Positions 1 through 7,943 of a DNA stretch of 64,000 nt are shown in pieces (position 1 is the first letter of the stretch; every line of letters begins with the position of its first letter). Under the pieces are notes generated by a model. That model was not told the origin of the DNA. It ran no database searches and saw nothing but the letters and a program-made list of their open reading frames with translations. The DNA lies in NCBI RefSeq assembly GCF_003143935.1, contig NZ_QFRX01000001.1:2081587-2145586 (forward strand). Reading direction: 5' to 3'. The translations under genes were made by a program, and so were the position numbers. The DNA comes from Streptomyces sp. Act143. GTDB taxonomy: Bacteria > Actinomycetota > Actinomycetes > Streptomycetales > Streptomycetaceae.

Positions 1-66
1 CGTCGGATCGTCGTCACGATCACCATGGAAGCCGCTCGCCGGGGAGCTGAACAGGGGCGCTACCGG

Positions 67-966
67 TCAGGATTGGGCAAAGGCGGACACGACGATGTCC
101 GCGAGGAGAGCGCCCGCCGTGCCGTCCGGGTCGAGGTCGGGGTCGTAGATGGTGACGTTGAGGCCGACACAGTGCGGGGACGCGAGCAACGGCCGGAGCA
201 GGGCGACGAGTTCGTCCGGGAGCAGGCCGTCCGCGTCGGGGCTGTCCACGGCCGGCATCACGGACGGGTCGAGGACGTCGGCGTCCAAGTGGACCCAGAA
301 ACCGTCCAGTTCGGGGATCGCGAAGGCCTCGGCAGTGGCCCGCGCCAGCGGCTCCGCGCCCCACTCCCGGATGTCGCCGACGGTGACGACCGGGATCTTC
401 AGGGCCGCGAGTTCAGCACGGTCGTCCTCGAACGCGTCCCGGTTGCCGAAGAGCCGTACGTCCTCGTCCCGCAGATAGGGCTTGAGTCCTTCCAGGTTCG
501 TCAGGTCGTCCTGGCCGCGCCCGGTGCCGAGAGCCACCTCCTCGCCTCCGGCCGCCCCGATCCGGTTCGAGTTGCCGGGGTGCCGGAAGTCGGCTGAGGC
601 GTCCACGGCGACCAGTCCGTAGCGGCCCAGGCGGCGCAGCGCGAGGGAGGCGCCGAGCTGGATCGAGCAGTCACCGCCGAGCACGACCGGGAACTCCCCG
701 GCGCGCACATGCCGCTCGACGCGGTCGGCGAGTTTCACGGTGTAGGAGGCGAGGGCGGCCGCGTTGAAGACGCCGTCGCCCTCCTGCCAGTCACCCCGGT
801 CGTAGCGCGGCGGCACGACCACACCGCCCTCCAGGGCACCCAGGCGCTGCACGATCCGCTGCTCACGCAGCGCCCCGGCCAGCTTGTAGCAGCCGGGGAC
901 GGTGCCGGGCGCGGGCGGGCGCAGTCCGAGGTTGGAGGGGGCGTCCAGCACCACACGGGTCCGCAT
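67..966 (-). CDS. arginase/agmatinase-fold family protein with altered metal site
   Basis: A 299-residue member of the ureohydrolase superfamily, whose enzymes hydrolyse guanidino compounds at a two-manganese centre. The landmarks are VLGGDCS (Cys100 where arginases have His), DASADF (Asp122, Ser124, Asp126; the family motif is D-x-H-x-D) and HLDADVLDPS near the C-terminus, which keeps both aspartates. Two of the usual histidine ligands are therefore absent. GGDC is, from memory, common in an actinobacterial subgroup, but Ser124 is not. The ATG at 966 fits the family N-terminus (DAPSNLGLRPP). The gene lies 8 bp after the GNAT stop and is probably cotranscribed with it. The substrate is unknown, and catalysis may be weakened or changed. 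Confidence 0.85.
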   Translation of the reverse strand: MRTRVVLDAPSNLGLRPPAPGTVPGCYKLAGALREQRIVQRLGALEGGVVVPPRYDRGDWQEGDGVFNAAALASYTVKLADRVERHVRAGEFPVVLGGDCSIQLGASLALRRLGRYGLVAVDASADFRHPGNSNRIGAAGGEEVALGTGRGQDDLTNLEGLKPYLRDEDVRLFGNRDAFEDDRAELAALKIPVVTVGDIREWGAEPLARATAEAFAIPELDGFWVHLDADVLDPSVMPAVDSPDADGLLPDELVALLRPLLASPHCVGLNVTIYDPDLDPDGTAGALLADIVVSAFAQS

Positions 967-974
967 CGGCGCCG

Positions 975-1529
975 TCACTTCGCCTTCCGGATCATCTCGG
1001 CGGTGATCGCCCACCGCTCGTGGTCCCGCCAGGCTCCGTCGATGTAGAGCATGTCCGGCGAGAAGCCCTCCAGGCGGAACCCGCAGGAGCGGGCGAGGCC
1101 GATCGAGGCGGCGTTGCCGGGCTGCACGTTGATCTCCAGCCGGTGCAGCCGCATCCCGCCGAAGGCGTAGCGCACGACGAGCCCGAGCCCCTCCCGCATC
1201 AGCCCCCGCCCGGCGGCATGGGTGAAGGCGCCGTAGCCGAGCGCTCCGCTGAGGAAGGCACCCTCGACGATGTTGTTGATGTTGATGTACCCGGCGACGG
1301 CCCCGCTGTCCTTCTCGCACACCAGGAACCCGACCTTGGTCGGGTCCTCGATCAGCCGCTCCGCGAACGCGGCGAAGCCGTTGGCGCTGTCCGGCGGAAA
1401 GAGCCATGGCTGATGCAGCTCTTTGCTCTCCCGGGCCCGGGCGGTGAACTCCGGACCGTCCTCGTAGGTGATGTGGCGTATGCCCACGCGGGGGCCCTCG
1501 GCGAGATAGCGGGATGCGGTGTGCGGCAT
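975..1529 (-). CDS. GNAT N-acetyltransferase, RimJ/RimL-like
   Basis: A 184-residue single-domain GNAT. The order expected of RimJ/RimL-type acetyltransferases is visible: an N-terminal RHITYEDGPEF strand-helix, FLVCEKDSGAVAGYININ (beta strands 2-4), an acetyl-CoA loop region GYGAFTHAAGRGLMREGL, and EINVQPGNAASIGLARSCGF, with the Asn that this subfamily uses near the CoA site. It probably acetylates a protein N-terminus or a small amine; the substrate cannot be read from sequence. It starts at ATG 1529 and ends 8 bp before the arginase-fold gene, suggesting a two-gene operon. Confidence 0.85.
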   Translation of the reverse strand: MPHTASRYLAEGPRVGIRHITYEDGPEFTARARESKELHQPWLFPPDSANGFAAFAERLIEDPTKVGFLVCEKDSGAVAGYININNIVEGAFLSGALGYGAFTHAAGRGLMREGLGLVVRYAFGGMRLHRLEINVQPGNAASIGLARSCGFRLEGFSPDMLYIDGAWRDHERWAITAEMIRKAK

Positions 1530-1548
1530 CCCGCCACCCTACGTCGGG

Positions 1549-1791
1549 CTAGCTTCTGCGCTTCATGAAATACGCCCCGCACAGGGCACCGATGACGCCC
1601 GTGGCCAGCAGCGCCGTCCACAGCGGCATGGTCACCTCGGGGATCAGCAGTCTGATCTTGGTCTCGCCGGTGTTCTCGAAGATGAAGACGAGGGCGAGGG
1701 CGGCGAGCAGCAGGACGACGATCCTCGCGGGCGTCACCGCGTTGTTCTTGCCGCCTGCGGTGCCGCCGCTCGCGGAGGGCTTCGGGCTCAT
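1549..1791 (-). CDS. small LapA-like (DUF1049) membrane protein
   Basis: An 80-residue protein starting at MSPKPSASGG. A low-complexity cytoplasmic N-terminus leads into two hydrophobic segments (about residues 22-38 and 54-72) separated by ENTGETKIRLLIPEVTMPLW, and it ends in a basic FMKRRS. The pattern 'helix - NT.-v.l.i.-helix' is that of LapA-domain (DUF1049) proteins. I chose ATG 1791 over a longer upstream reading because the extra residues are not family-like. Function in Streptomyces is unknown. Confidence 0.7.
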   Translation of the reverse strand: MSPKPSASGGTAGGKNNAVTPARIVVLLLAALALVFIFENTGETKIRLLIPEVTMPLWTALLATGVIGALCGAYFMKRRS

Positions 1792-1850
1792 GCGACCAGG
1801 GTGGGTCCGAAGCGCCTGGCCCGCGATCCGGGCGCGGCCCACCGGGTGAC

Positions 1851-3596
1851 TCAGCCGCCGGCGACCGGCAGCTCCAGCACCCCGGTGTCCCCGGGCGCGC
1901 TCACCACGGTCACCGGCTTGATCCCCCGGTTGCCGAAGTACGCGTCGTCGCTCGCCGCGACCACGAAGCGCAGCCGGTGCCCCTGCTCGTACCGGTGCAC
2001 GATCCCCGGCAGCGTGACGGTGAAGCTCCGGGTCACGTCGGGCACCCGGACCGGCGCGACCAGCCGGTGCACCAGTGTCCGGGTGCCGTCGGGCGCGACG
2101 TCGTACAGCTTGGCGAACAGCACGAGCCGGTCGGCGGCGTTCCCGGAGTGCTGGGTGCGCTCGGCCTTGGGCGAGACGACCTTGAGCGTGGCCTTCGGCG
2201 CGCCCACGACGTCGGTGGTGCGGGCGAGCGGCTCGCTGGTCCAGCCGAGGTAGGTGCCCTTGGTGTCGTAGGGCGCGGGGTCGGGCAGTCCGACGATCCC
2301 GGCCAGCGAGCTCTCGGAGTGGCTCGTGGGCACGAGCCAGTTGCTGTAGGTCCGGCTGCCGCGGGTGACCTTGGCGCGATTGTCGACGAGCTTGCCGTCA
2401 CCGGACAGGTACAGCCGCCGGCTGAGCACGGGCAGGCTGTCCGCGGTGGCGTAGGTGCCGTTCGGGTCGGCGATCCAGTCGCGGTAGTAGGCGAACGCCG
2501 GGCCGGTGTCGGTGGTCCGCTGCTTGCGCAGGTAGCGGTCGAACCAGGCGAGGACGCGCTTGCCGACGTAGCTGGACTCCAGGTTGCCCTGGCTCAGGTT
2601 CAGTTCACCGGCGGCCATGCCTCCGCTGTGGCCCCAGGACTGCCAGATCATCTTGGCGGTCGTGCCCTGCGCCTTGAGCGTCTTGTACGTCGCGGTCGCC
2701 TCGTTGAGGTTGAAGAGGCTGTCGGCCTGTCCCTGGACCAGGAGCGTGGGCGCCTTCACCCGGCTCAGGTAGCTGACCGGGGAGACGCTGCGGGCGTAGG
2801 CGAGCAGCTCGGCGGTGTCGGCGGCGGGGTAGCTGCCGGAGTTGAGGGTGCGGACGGTGTCGCAGGCGTCGGTGACGAAGTGCAGACAGCCGAGGGAGTT
2901 GATGCGGGACGGGTCGAGGTTCGGCGTCGTCAGGGGCTGGCTCTCGCCGATGAGGTAGAAGCCGTTGGTCCACTGCCATTTGAAGGCGCCGGGCACGTCG
3001 CGTGCGGCGTTGTTCGGGTCCAGGGAGTACGCCAGGTCGTTCCAGGTGATCATCGGCACGAGCGCGTCCACGCGGTGGTCCACGGCGGCCGTGGCCAGCT
3101 GGACGGCGCCGCCGTAGGAACCGCCGATCATGCCGACGCGCGGGTCGCCCTTGCCGTCGAGGGTGACGAAGTCGGCCTTGGTGCCGTCGTCGGCGGCCCG
3201 CTCCCCGGCGAGGAAGTCGATGAGCCGGGAGGCGGCCGTGCCGTCGATGTCCGGGTCGTCGAGCGAGATCAGACAGCCGGAGTTGCCGAAGCCGAGTCCG
3301 GAGTAGACGAGCGAGACATAGCCGCGTGCGGCGAAGGCCTTGCCGATGGCGTCCGTGGAGCCGTCGGACTTGCTGCCGCCGAAGCCGTTGGTGGCGAGCA
3401 CGGCGGGCGCGCGGTCGACACCGGCGGGCCGGTACAGGTCGGCGTCGATCGTGCACGCGCGACCGTCGGCCCGGACGGTGAACTTCAGCGGGGTGACGGT
3501 GTATTGGCCGGTCGCGGGGGCTGGTGTGGGTGTGGCGAGGGTGGCACCGAGCAGCAGAGCCAGTGGAACGCTGTAGCCGAGCACACGACGGGACAC
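1851..3596 (-). CDS. secreted CocE/NonD-type X-Pro dipeptidyl-peptidase-like hydrolase
   Basis: A 581-residue predicted exported alpha/beta hydrolase. GTG 3596 is preceded 5 bp upstream by a GGAGG ribosome-binding site, and VSRRVLGYSVPLALLLGATLA followed by a Pro/Ala-rich stretch is a signal peptide. The catalytic Ser lies in GMIGGSYGG, a conserved Asp follows in LLVQGQADSLF, and His in SWGHSGG. The C-terminal 180 residues form the jelly-roll domain typical of the X-Pro dipeptidyl-peptidase/CocE family, including an RLRFVVAASDDAYF-type strand. Family members cleave Xaa-Pro dipeptides or act as esterases. The promoter region carries three stacked palindromes (3624-3672), so expression is likely repressor-controlled. 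Confidence 0.85.
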   Translation of the reverse strand: MSRRVLGYSVPLALLLGATLATPTPAPATGQYTVTPLKFTVRADGRACTIDADLYRPAGVDRAPAVLATNGFGGSKSDGSTDAIGKAFAARGYVSLVYSGLGFGNSGCLISLDDPDIDGTAASRLIDFLAGERAADDGTKADFVTLDGKGDPRVGMIGGSYGGAVQLATAAVDHRVDALVPMITWNDLAYSLDPNNAARDVPGAFKWQWTNGFYLIGESQPLTTPNLDPSRINSLGCLHFVTDACDTVRTLNSGSYPAADTAELLAYARSVSPVSYLSRVKAPTLLVQGQADSLFNLNEATATYKTLKAQGTTAKMIWQSWGHSGGMAAGELNLSQGNLESSYVGKRVLAWFDRYLRKQRTTDTGPAFAYYRDWIADPNGTYATADSLPVLSRRLYLSGDGKLVDNRAKVTRGSRTYSNWLVPTSHSESSLAGIVGLPDPAPYDTKGTYLGWTSEPLARTTDVVGAPKATLKVVSPKAERTQHSGNAADRLVLFAKLYDVAPDGTRTLVHRLVAPVRVPDVTRSFTVTLPGIVHRYEQGHRLRFVVAASDDAYFGNRGIKPVTVVSAPGDTGVLELPVAGG

Positions 3597-3623
3597 GAGA
3601 CCTCCACGCTGAGGACAACCCGA

Positions 3624-3672
3624 CCTACCGACCGGTAGGTACCGGCCGGTAGTCATGGTGTGACACGTGTCA
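3624..3672. promoter_or_regulatory. three stacked palindromes upstream of the CocE-type hydrolase
   Basis: Read directly: CCTACCG-AC-CGGTAGG at 3624-3639 (7-bp arms), TACCGGCCGGTA at 3640-3651 (perfect 12-bp palindrome) and TGACACGTGTCA at 3661-3672 (perfect 12-bp palindrome). The first two abut and share the half-site TACCGG/CCGGTA, resembling TetR-family operators of the TACCGACCGGTA kind. They sit 28-76 bp upstream of GTG 3596, where repressors bind. No regulator gene is adjacent. Confidence 0.6.
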
Positions 3673-3713
3673 GGCGAGGTCAATCACCGTGACGGATGTT
3701 TCTTGACGGAAAT

Positions 3714-4634
3714 TCAGCGGAGAGCGGGCTCCACGAGCGTCAACGTGCACGGGCCGGCGTCGAGTTCGGCCGCCACGCCGAACGGGATCGTCAACGCCCC
3801 GTCGCAGTGCCCGAACCCGAACCCCTCCACGACGGGCACCCCCAGACCACCGAGCCGGTCGAGCAACAGGGCGCGCACCTTTTCGTACGGTCCGCACTGC
3901 TCCCACGACCCGAGCAGCACCCCCCGCACCCCGTCGAGCCATCCGGAGCGCAGCAGTTGGGTGAGGTAGCGGTCGAGTCGGTACGTCTCCTCCCCCACGT
4001 CCTCCAGACACAGCAGCCCGCCGCGCGCGGAGCGCCGGGCGTGCGGGGTGCCCAGGTCGGCGGCGAGCAGGCACAGGCAGCCGCCGAGAGTGACGCCCCG
4101 CGCGCGGCCGGGGACGAGCGTCGTGCCGGAGGCGATCGTGCGGACGGTCTCCGGTGCGAAGAGGGTGGCCCTCAAGTGGTCCTGCGCCCGCGCGTCCTTG
4201 ATGAAGTCGATCCCAGCGGCCATCGGTCCGTGCAGCGTGACGAGACCCAGCCGGTTCGCGAACGCCTCGTGCAGGGCGGTGATGTCGCTGAAGCCGACGA
4301 AGACCTTCGGCCCGGCCGCCCGCAGGGCGTCCCAGTCGAGCAGGTCGACCATCCGCTGCACGCCGTAGCCGCCGCGGGCGCACAGCACCGCGTCCACGGA
4401 GGGATCGCACCAGGCGGCCTGGAGGTCGGCGGCCCGGTGCGCGTCGGTGCCCGCGAGGTAGTCGAACTCGCCGTGCCGGTCCAGCACATGGGGGGCCACC
4501 ACCGGGTCGAGGTCCCAGCCCCGCAGCACGTCGAGCCCGGCCTGCAACCGCTCCTCGGGCACGGGGCCGCTGGGGGCGACGACGGCCACCCGGGCGCCGG
4601 GGGCGAGTCTGGACGGTCGGACCAGTTCTTTCAC
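3714..4634 (-). CDS. LD-carboxypeptidase (peptidase S66)
   Basis: A 306-residue S66 serine peptidase, the family that removes the terminal D-Ala from muropeptide tetrapeptides (L,D-carboxypeptidase, MccF/LdcA). Seen: the N-terminal RVAVVAPSGPV strand, CARGGYG at residues 85-91, the nucleophile Ser116 in VGFSDIT, the TLGGCLCLLAADLGT loop with LCLEDVGE carrying the catalytic Glu, and GFGFGHCDG with the catalytic His. GTG 4634 overlaps the TGA of the upstream S9 peptidase by four bases (4631-4634), so translation is coupled. There is no signal peptide; a cytoplasmic role in cell-wall peptide recycling is expected. Confidence 0.9.
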   Translation of the reverse strand: MKELVRPSRLAPGARVAVVAPSGPVPEERLQAGLDVLRGWDLDPVVAPHVLDRHGEFDYLAGTDAHRAADLQAAWCDPSVDAVLCARGGYGVQRMVDLLDWDALRAAGPKVFVGFSDITALHEAFANRLGLVTLHGPMAAGIDFIKDARAQDHLRATLFAPETVRTIASGTTLVPGRARGVTLGGCLCLLAADLGTPHARRSARGGLLCLEDVGEETYRLDRYLTQLLRSGWLDGVRGVLLGSWEQCGPYEKVRALLLDRLGGLGVPVVEGFGFGHCDGALTIPFGVAAELDAGPCTLTLVEPALR

Positions 4635-6634
4635 TTGCTGAGCTCCAGGGTCGGGACGCCGGGCGGATTGAGGACGAAGACCTGTGCGTAGAGGGAGAGT
4701 TCGGCCTCCAGGGCCCTGATCATGGTCTCCGCCCGCCGGAAGCCGTGCCCCTCCCCCTCGAAGGCGATGTACGCGTGCGGCACCCGGCGCCCTTGCATCC
4801 GGGCCAGGAACCGCTCGCACTGGACGGGCGGGCAGATCACGTCGTCCAGGCCCTGGAGCAGCAGGAAGGGCGCCGTGACCTGGTCGGCGTGCTCGGTGGG
4901 CGACCGCTCCGCGTAGCGTGCGGGCACCTCGGCGAGGGGGCCGACGAGTGTCTCCAGGTACTGCGACTCGAAGTCGTGGGTCTCCCCCTCGCCCCACCCG
5001 GCCAGGTCGAGGATGGGGTAGATGATCGTGCCGCAGGCGTAGACGTCGGTCGCGGTCAGCGAGGCGGCCGTGGTCCAGCCGCCGGCGCTGCCGCCGCGGA
5101 TCGCCAGCCGGTCCCGGTCGGCGGTGCCCTCGTCGGCGAGGGCCAGGGCCACCGCGGCGCAGTCCTCGACGTCGACCACGCCCCACTGTTCGCGCAGCCG
5201 GTTGCGGTACTCCCGGCCGTGCCCGGTCGAGCCGCCGTAGTTGACCTCGGCGACGCCGATGCCCCGGGAGGTGAAGTAGGCGATGGCCAGGTCGAGGACG
5301 AGGGGCGCCCGGCTCGTCGGGCCGCCGTGCGCCCACATGACGTAGGGCGGCAGCTCGTCGCCCGGCGCGACGCAACCGGGATGGTGGGGCGGGTAGACGT
5401 GGGCGTGGATCTCCCGTCCGGCGGGCCCGGTGAAGGTGCGGATCTGCGGCTCGGGGTAGTACGCGGGGTCCACGGCGTCGTCGTGGCAGGCGCCGATCAC
5501 TCGCGCCCGGCCGATGGGGGCGCCCCCGCGCGAGTCCGTTCGAGCGTGGGGGAGGGTGTCGAGCTCCACCACCTCGTAGGCGCTGCGCGGGCTGGCCCCG
5601 ACGGCGACCACTCGCTCGCCGTGCACGGCGAGGGTGGCCGCGAACTCCGTCCAGGGGCCCGCCGCGTCGACGACCTCCCCGGTCTCCGGGTCCAGGATGC
5701 CGAGCGCGGTGGCGCCCCGGCCGTGCACGACGGCGATCAGACCGCTCTCCAGCGGTGCGAACCAGCGCTGGCCCAGCTTCCACAGCGGCCCGCCGAACTC
5801 CTCCGCCCGCGGGCAGACCGGCTCGCCGTCGCGGTAGATGTTCCACCAGCCGGTGCGATCGCTCGCGTACAGCAGGGCGCCGTCGTGGGCCCAGTCGACC
5901 TGGGCGATCGACTCCTCGGGGCCTCCCGCGACCGTGCGCGGTTCCCGCAGGGTGCCGTCGTCGGCCACGGGGGCGAGGACCAGCTCCGTGCCGTCCCACG
6001 GCATCCGCGGGTGGTCCCAGCCGAGCCAGGCGACATGCCGGCCGTCGGGCGAGATGCGCGGCCCGGTGACGAACCGGTGCCGGGCGTCCGTCAGTTCGCG
6101 TACGGCGTCCCGGTCCTGGGCGGCCGAGCCGTCCAGCGGCACCGCGGCGAGGACACGGCGGACGTCGGTGGGCCCGTCGCCGGTGAACTCCTCCAGGACG
6201 CACCACACTTCACCCAGGTCGAGCCGGAGCACCGGGTCCGCCCAGCGCAGGCCACCGCCCACCGGAGAGACGGGGGTGAGGGGGCGCGGGTCGCCGCCGG
6301 GCTCGTACCGGTACAGGCGCTGGTCGGCGAAGTTCACGAACACGACGAGCGGCCGGCCGTCGCGAACCATGGCGCCGGCCCAGGGCTGCCCGCCGTACTC
6401 GATGACCCGGCTGCGCACGTTCCACGGCGCGGGCAGCACCGATTCCTCGCTGCCGTCCGCGCGCCGCCGCACCAGGGTCCGCCGGCCGCCCTCGGTGGGC
6501 CGGGGTTCCGTCCACCATGCCTCGTCGCCGACGAAGCCCGCCCACTCTGGGTGCCCGTCGTGCGCGGCGGCGAGGGCCGCGTCGATGGGCGAGGGCCACG
6601 AACCGTAGGGCAAGGTCTGCACTTCGTCCCCCAT
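4631..6634 (-). CDS. prolyl-oligopeptidase family (S9) serine peptidase
   Basis: A 667-residue cytoplasmic S9 peptidase. Residues about 1-400 form a beta-propeller (repeated SPDG-, DW-, W-rich blades such as RISPDGRHVAWLGWD). The C-terminal alpha/beta hydrolase begins at PPYVMWAHGGPT, with Ser516 in GGSAGGW, Asp598 in QGLDDVICP and His630 in EGHGF. Such enzymes cleave short peptides or acyl-amino acids. It overlaps the downstream S66 gene by four bases and follows the M20 gene by 4 bp, so it is the third gene of a peptidase operon. Residues about 361-373 are encoded by a Streptomyces-type palindromic repeat (5515-5554) inserted in frame in a propeller loop. Confidence 0.88.
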   Translation of the reverse strand: MGDEVQTLPYGSWPSPIDAALAAAHDGHPEWAGFVGDEAWWTEPRPTEGGRRTLVRRRADGSEESVLPAPWNVRSRVIEYGGQPWAGAMVRDGRPLVVFVNFADQRLYRYEPGGDPRPLTPVSPVGGGLRWADPVLRLDLGEVWCVLEEFTGDGPTDVRRVLAAVPLDGSAAQDRDAVRELTDARHRFVTGPRISPDGRHVAWLGWDHPRMPWDGTELVLAPVADDGTLREPRTVAGGPEESIAQVDWAHDGALLYASDRTGWWNIYRDGEPVCPRAEEFGGPLWKLGQRWFAPLESGLIAVVHGRGATALGILDPETGEVVDAAGPWTEFAATLAVHGERVVAVGASPRSAYEVVELDTLPHARTDSRGGAPIGRARVIGACHDDAVDPAYYPEPQIRTFTGPAGREIHAHVYPPHHPGCVAPGDELPPYVMWAHGGPTSRAPLVLDLAIAYFTSRGIGVAEVNYGGSTGHGREYRNRLREQWGVVDVEDCAAVALALADEGTADRDRLAIRGGSAGGWTTAASLTATDVYACGTIIYPILDLAGWGEGETHDFESQYLETLVGPLAEVPARYAERSPTEHADQVTAPFLLLQGLDDVICPPVQCERFLARMQGRRVPHAYIAFEGEGHGFRRAETMIRALEAELSLYAQVFVLNPPGVPTLELSK
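5515..5554. repeat. Streptomyces palindromic repeat inside the S9 peptidase gene
   Basis: The stretch begins GATGGGGGCGCCCCCGCG and ends CGAGCGTGGGGGAGG, with opposed C/G tracts around a CGAGTCCGTTCG centre. I recognise this layout from the miniature palindromic repeats scattered between Streptomyces genes. Here it lies within a reading frame and is translated as part of the linker HARTDSRGGAPIGR. Confidence 0.6.
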
Positions 6635-6638
6635 GTGC

Positions 6639-7943
6639 CTAGGCGCTCCGCAGGAAACGGTCGAGGACGCGGACGCCGAAGTGCAGCGCCTCGACCGGGA
6701 CCCGCTCGTCCACGCCGTGGAAGAGGGCCTGGTAGTCGAAGTCGGCCGGGAGCTTCAGCGGTGCGAATCCGTAGCCGGTGATGCCGAGCCGCGAGAACTG
6801 CTTGGCGTCCGTGCCGCCGGACATGCAGTACGGCACCACATGTCCCTCCGGCGCGAACTCCTCGACGGCAGCCCGCATCTTCGCGTACGTCGGTGAGTCC
6901 ACCGGCGCCTGGAGCGCTACCTCACGGTGGTGGAACTCCCACTCCACATCGGGTCCGGTCAGCAGGTCGAGGGTGGTGCGGAACTCTTCCTCACCGCCCG
7001 GGAGATACCGTCCGTCGACGTACGCCACCGCCTCCCCCGGGACCACATTGACCTTGTAACCGGCTTCCAGCATCGTCGGGTTGGCGCTGTTGCGCACGGT
7101 CGCCTCGACGAGCCCGGCGGCCGGGCCCAGCTTCTCCAGCAGGGCGTCGATGTCGGTCAGGTCCGGCTCGATGCCGTAGAGGGCGGCGAGTTCGGTGAGG
7201 GCGGCCCGGACGGTCGGGGTGAGCCGCAGCGGCCACTCGTGCTCGCCGATGCGGGTGATCGCGGCGGCCAGGCGGGTGACCGCGTTCTCCTTGTTCACCT
7301 TCGAGCCGTGTCCGGCCCGGCCGCGCGCGGTGAGCTTCAGCCAGCCGGTACCCCGCTCGCCGGCGGCGATGGGGTAGAGCTGCCGCCCGGCGCCGTCGTG
7401 GAACGTGAACGCCCCGGACTCGCTGACGCCCTCGGTGCATCCCTCGAACAGCCCCGGGTGCTGGTCGGCGAGGAACCCTGAGCCGTCCTCGGCGCTGGCC
7501 TCCTCGTCGGCGGTGAACGCGACGACGACGTCCCGGCGGGGCCGGACGCCCTCCCGCGCCCAGTTCCGCACCACGGCGAGGATCATCGCGTCCATGTTCT
7601 TCATGTCGACCGCGCCCCGGCCCCACACGACGCCGTCGCGGATCTCCCCGGAGAACGGGTGCACGCTCCAGTCCCGGGCCTCGGCGGGCACCACGTCCAG
7701 ATGACCGTGCACGAGCAGCGCGTCCGCGGACGGGTCGGTGCCCTCGATGCGCGCGACGACGTTCGTACGGCCCTTGGTGCGCTCCAGCAGCACCGGTTCC
7801 AGGCCCGCCCCGGCCAGCTGCTCGGCCGCGTACTCGGCGGCGGGGCGTTCCCGGCAGTCGCCGCCGCCCCGGTTGGTGGTGTCGATGCGGATGAGGTCGG
7901 AGGTGAACGTCACGACCTCGTCCAGCGCCTGCCCGTCAGCCAT
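6639..7943 (-). CDS. M20/M25/M40 family metallopeptidase
   Basis: A 434-residue di-zinc amidohydrolase. The metal-site order is complete: VHGHLDVVP (His and Asp near the N-terminus), WGRGAVDMKN (bridging Asp), AFTADEEAS (general-base Glu pair), a dimerisation lid with TARGRAGHGSKVN, and a late SGGTDAKQF and LFHGVDER (final His). The family hydrolyses N-acylated amino acids or dipeptides. The start ATG 7943 overlaps the end of the M55 D-aminopeptidase gene by 8 bp, and the S9 gene follows 4 bp later. The protein is cytoplasmic, with no signal peptide. Confidence 0.9.
   Translation of the reverse strand: MADGQALDEVVTFTSDLIRIDTTNRGGGDCRERPAAEYAAEQLAGAGLEPVLLERTKGRTNVVARIEGTDPSADALLVHGHLDVVPAEARDWSVHPFSGEIRDGVVWGRGAVDMKNMDAMILAVVRNWAREGVRPRRDVVVAFTADEEASAEDGSGFLADQHPGLFEGCTEGVSESGAFTFHDGAGRQLYPIAAGERGTGWLKLTARGRAGHGSKVNKENAVTRLAAAITRIGEHEWPLRLTPTVRAALTELAALYGIEPDLTDIDALLEKLGPAAGLVEATVRNSANPTMLEAGYKVNVVPGEAVAYVDGRYLPGGEEEFRTTLDLLTGPDVEWEFHHREVALQAPVDSPTYAKMRAAVEEFAPEGHVVPYCMSGGTDAKQFSRLGITGYGFAPLKLPADFDYQALFHGVDERVPVEALHFGVRVLDRFLRSA

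Noticed and set aside
1-66. A possible gene end left of the arginase-fold gene
   Set aside because: Only 66 bp are visible and no frame shows recognisable residues.
67-966. The arginase-fold gene as a pseudogene
   Set aside because: The frame is intact at full family length, with normal codon use and most motifs preserved.
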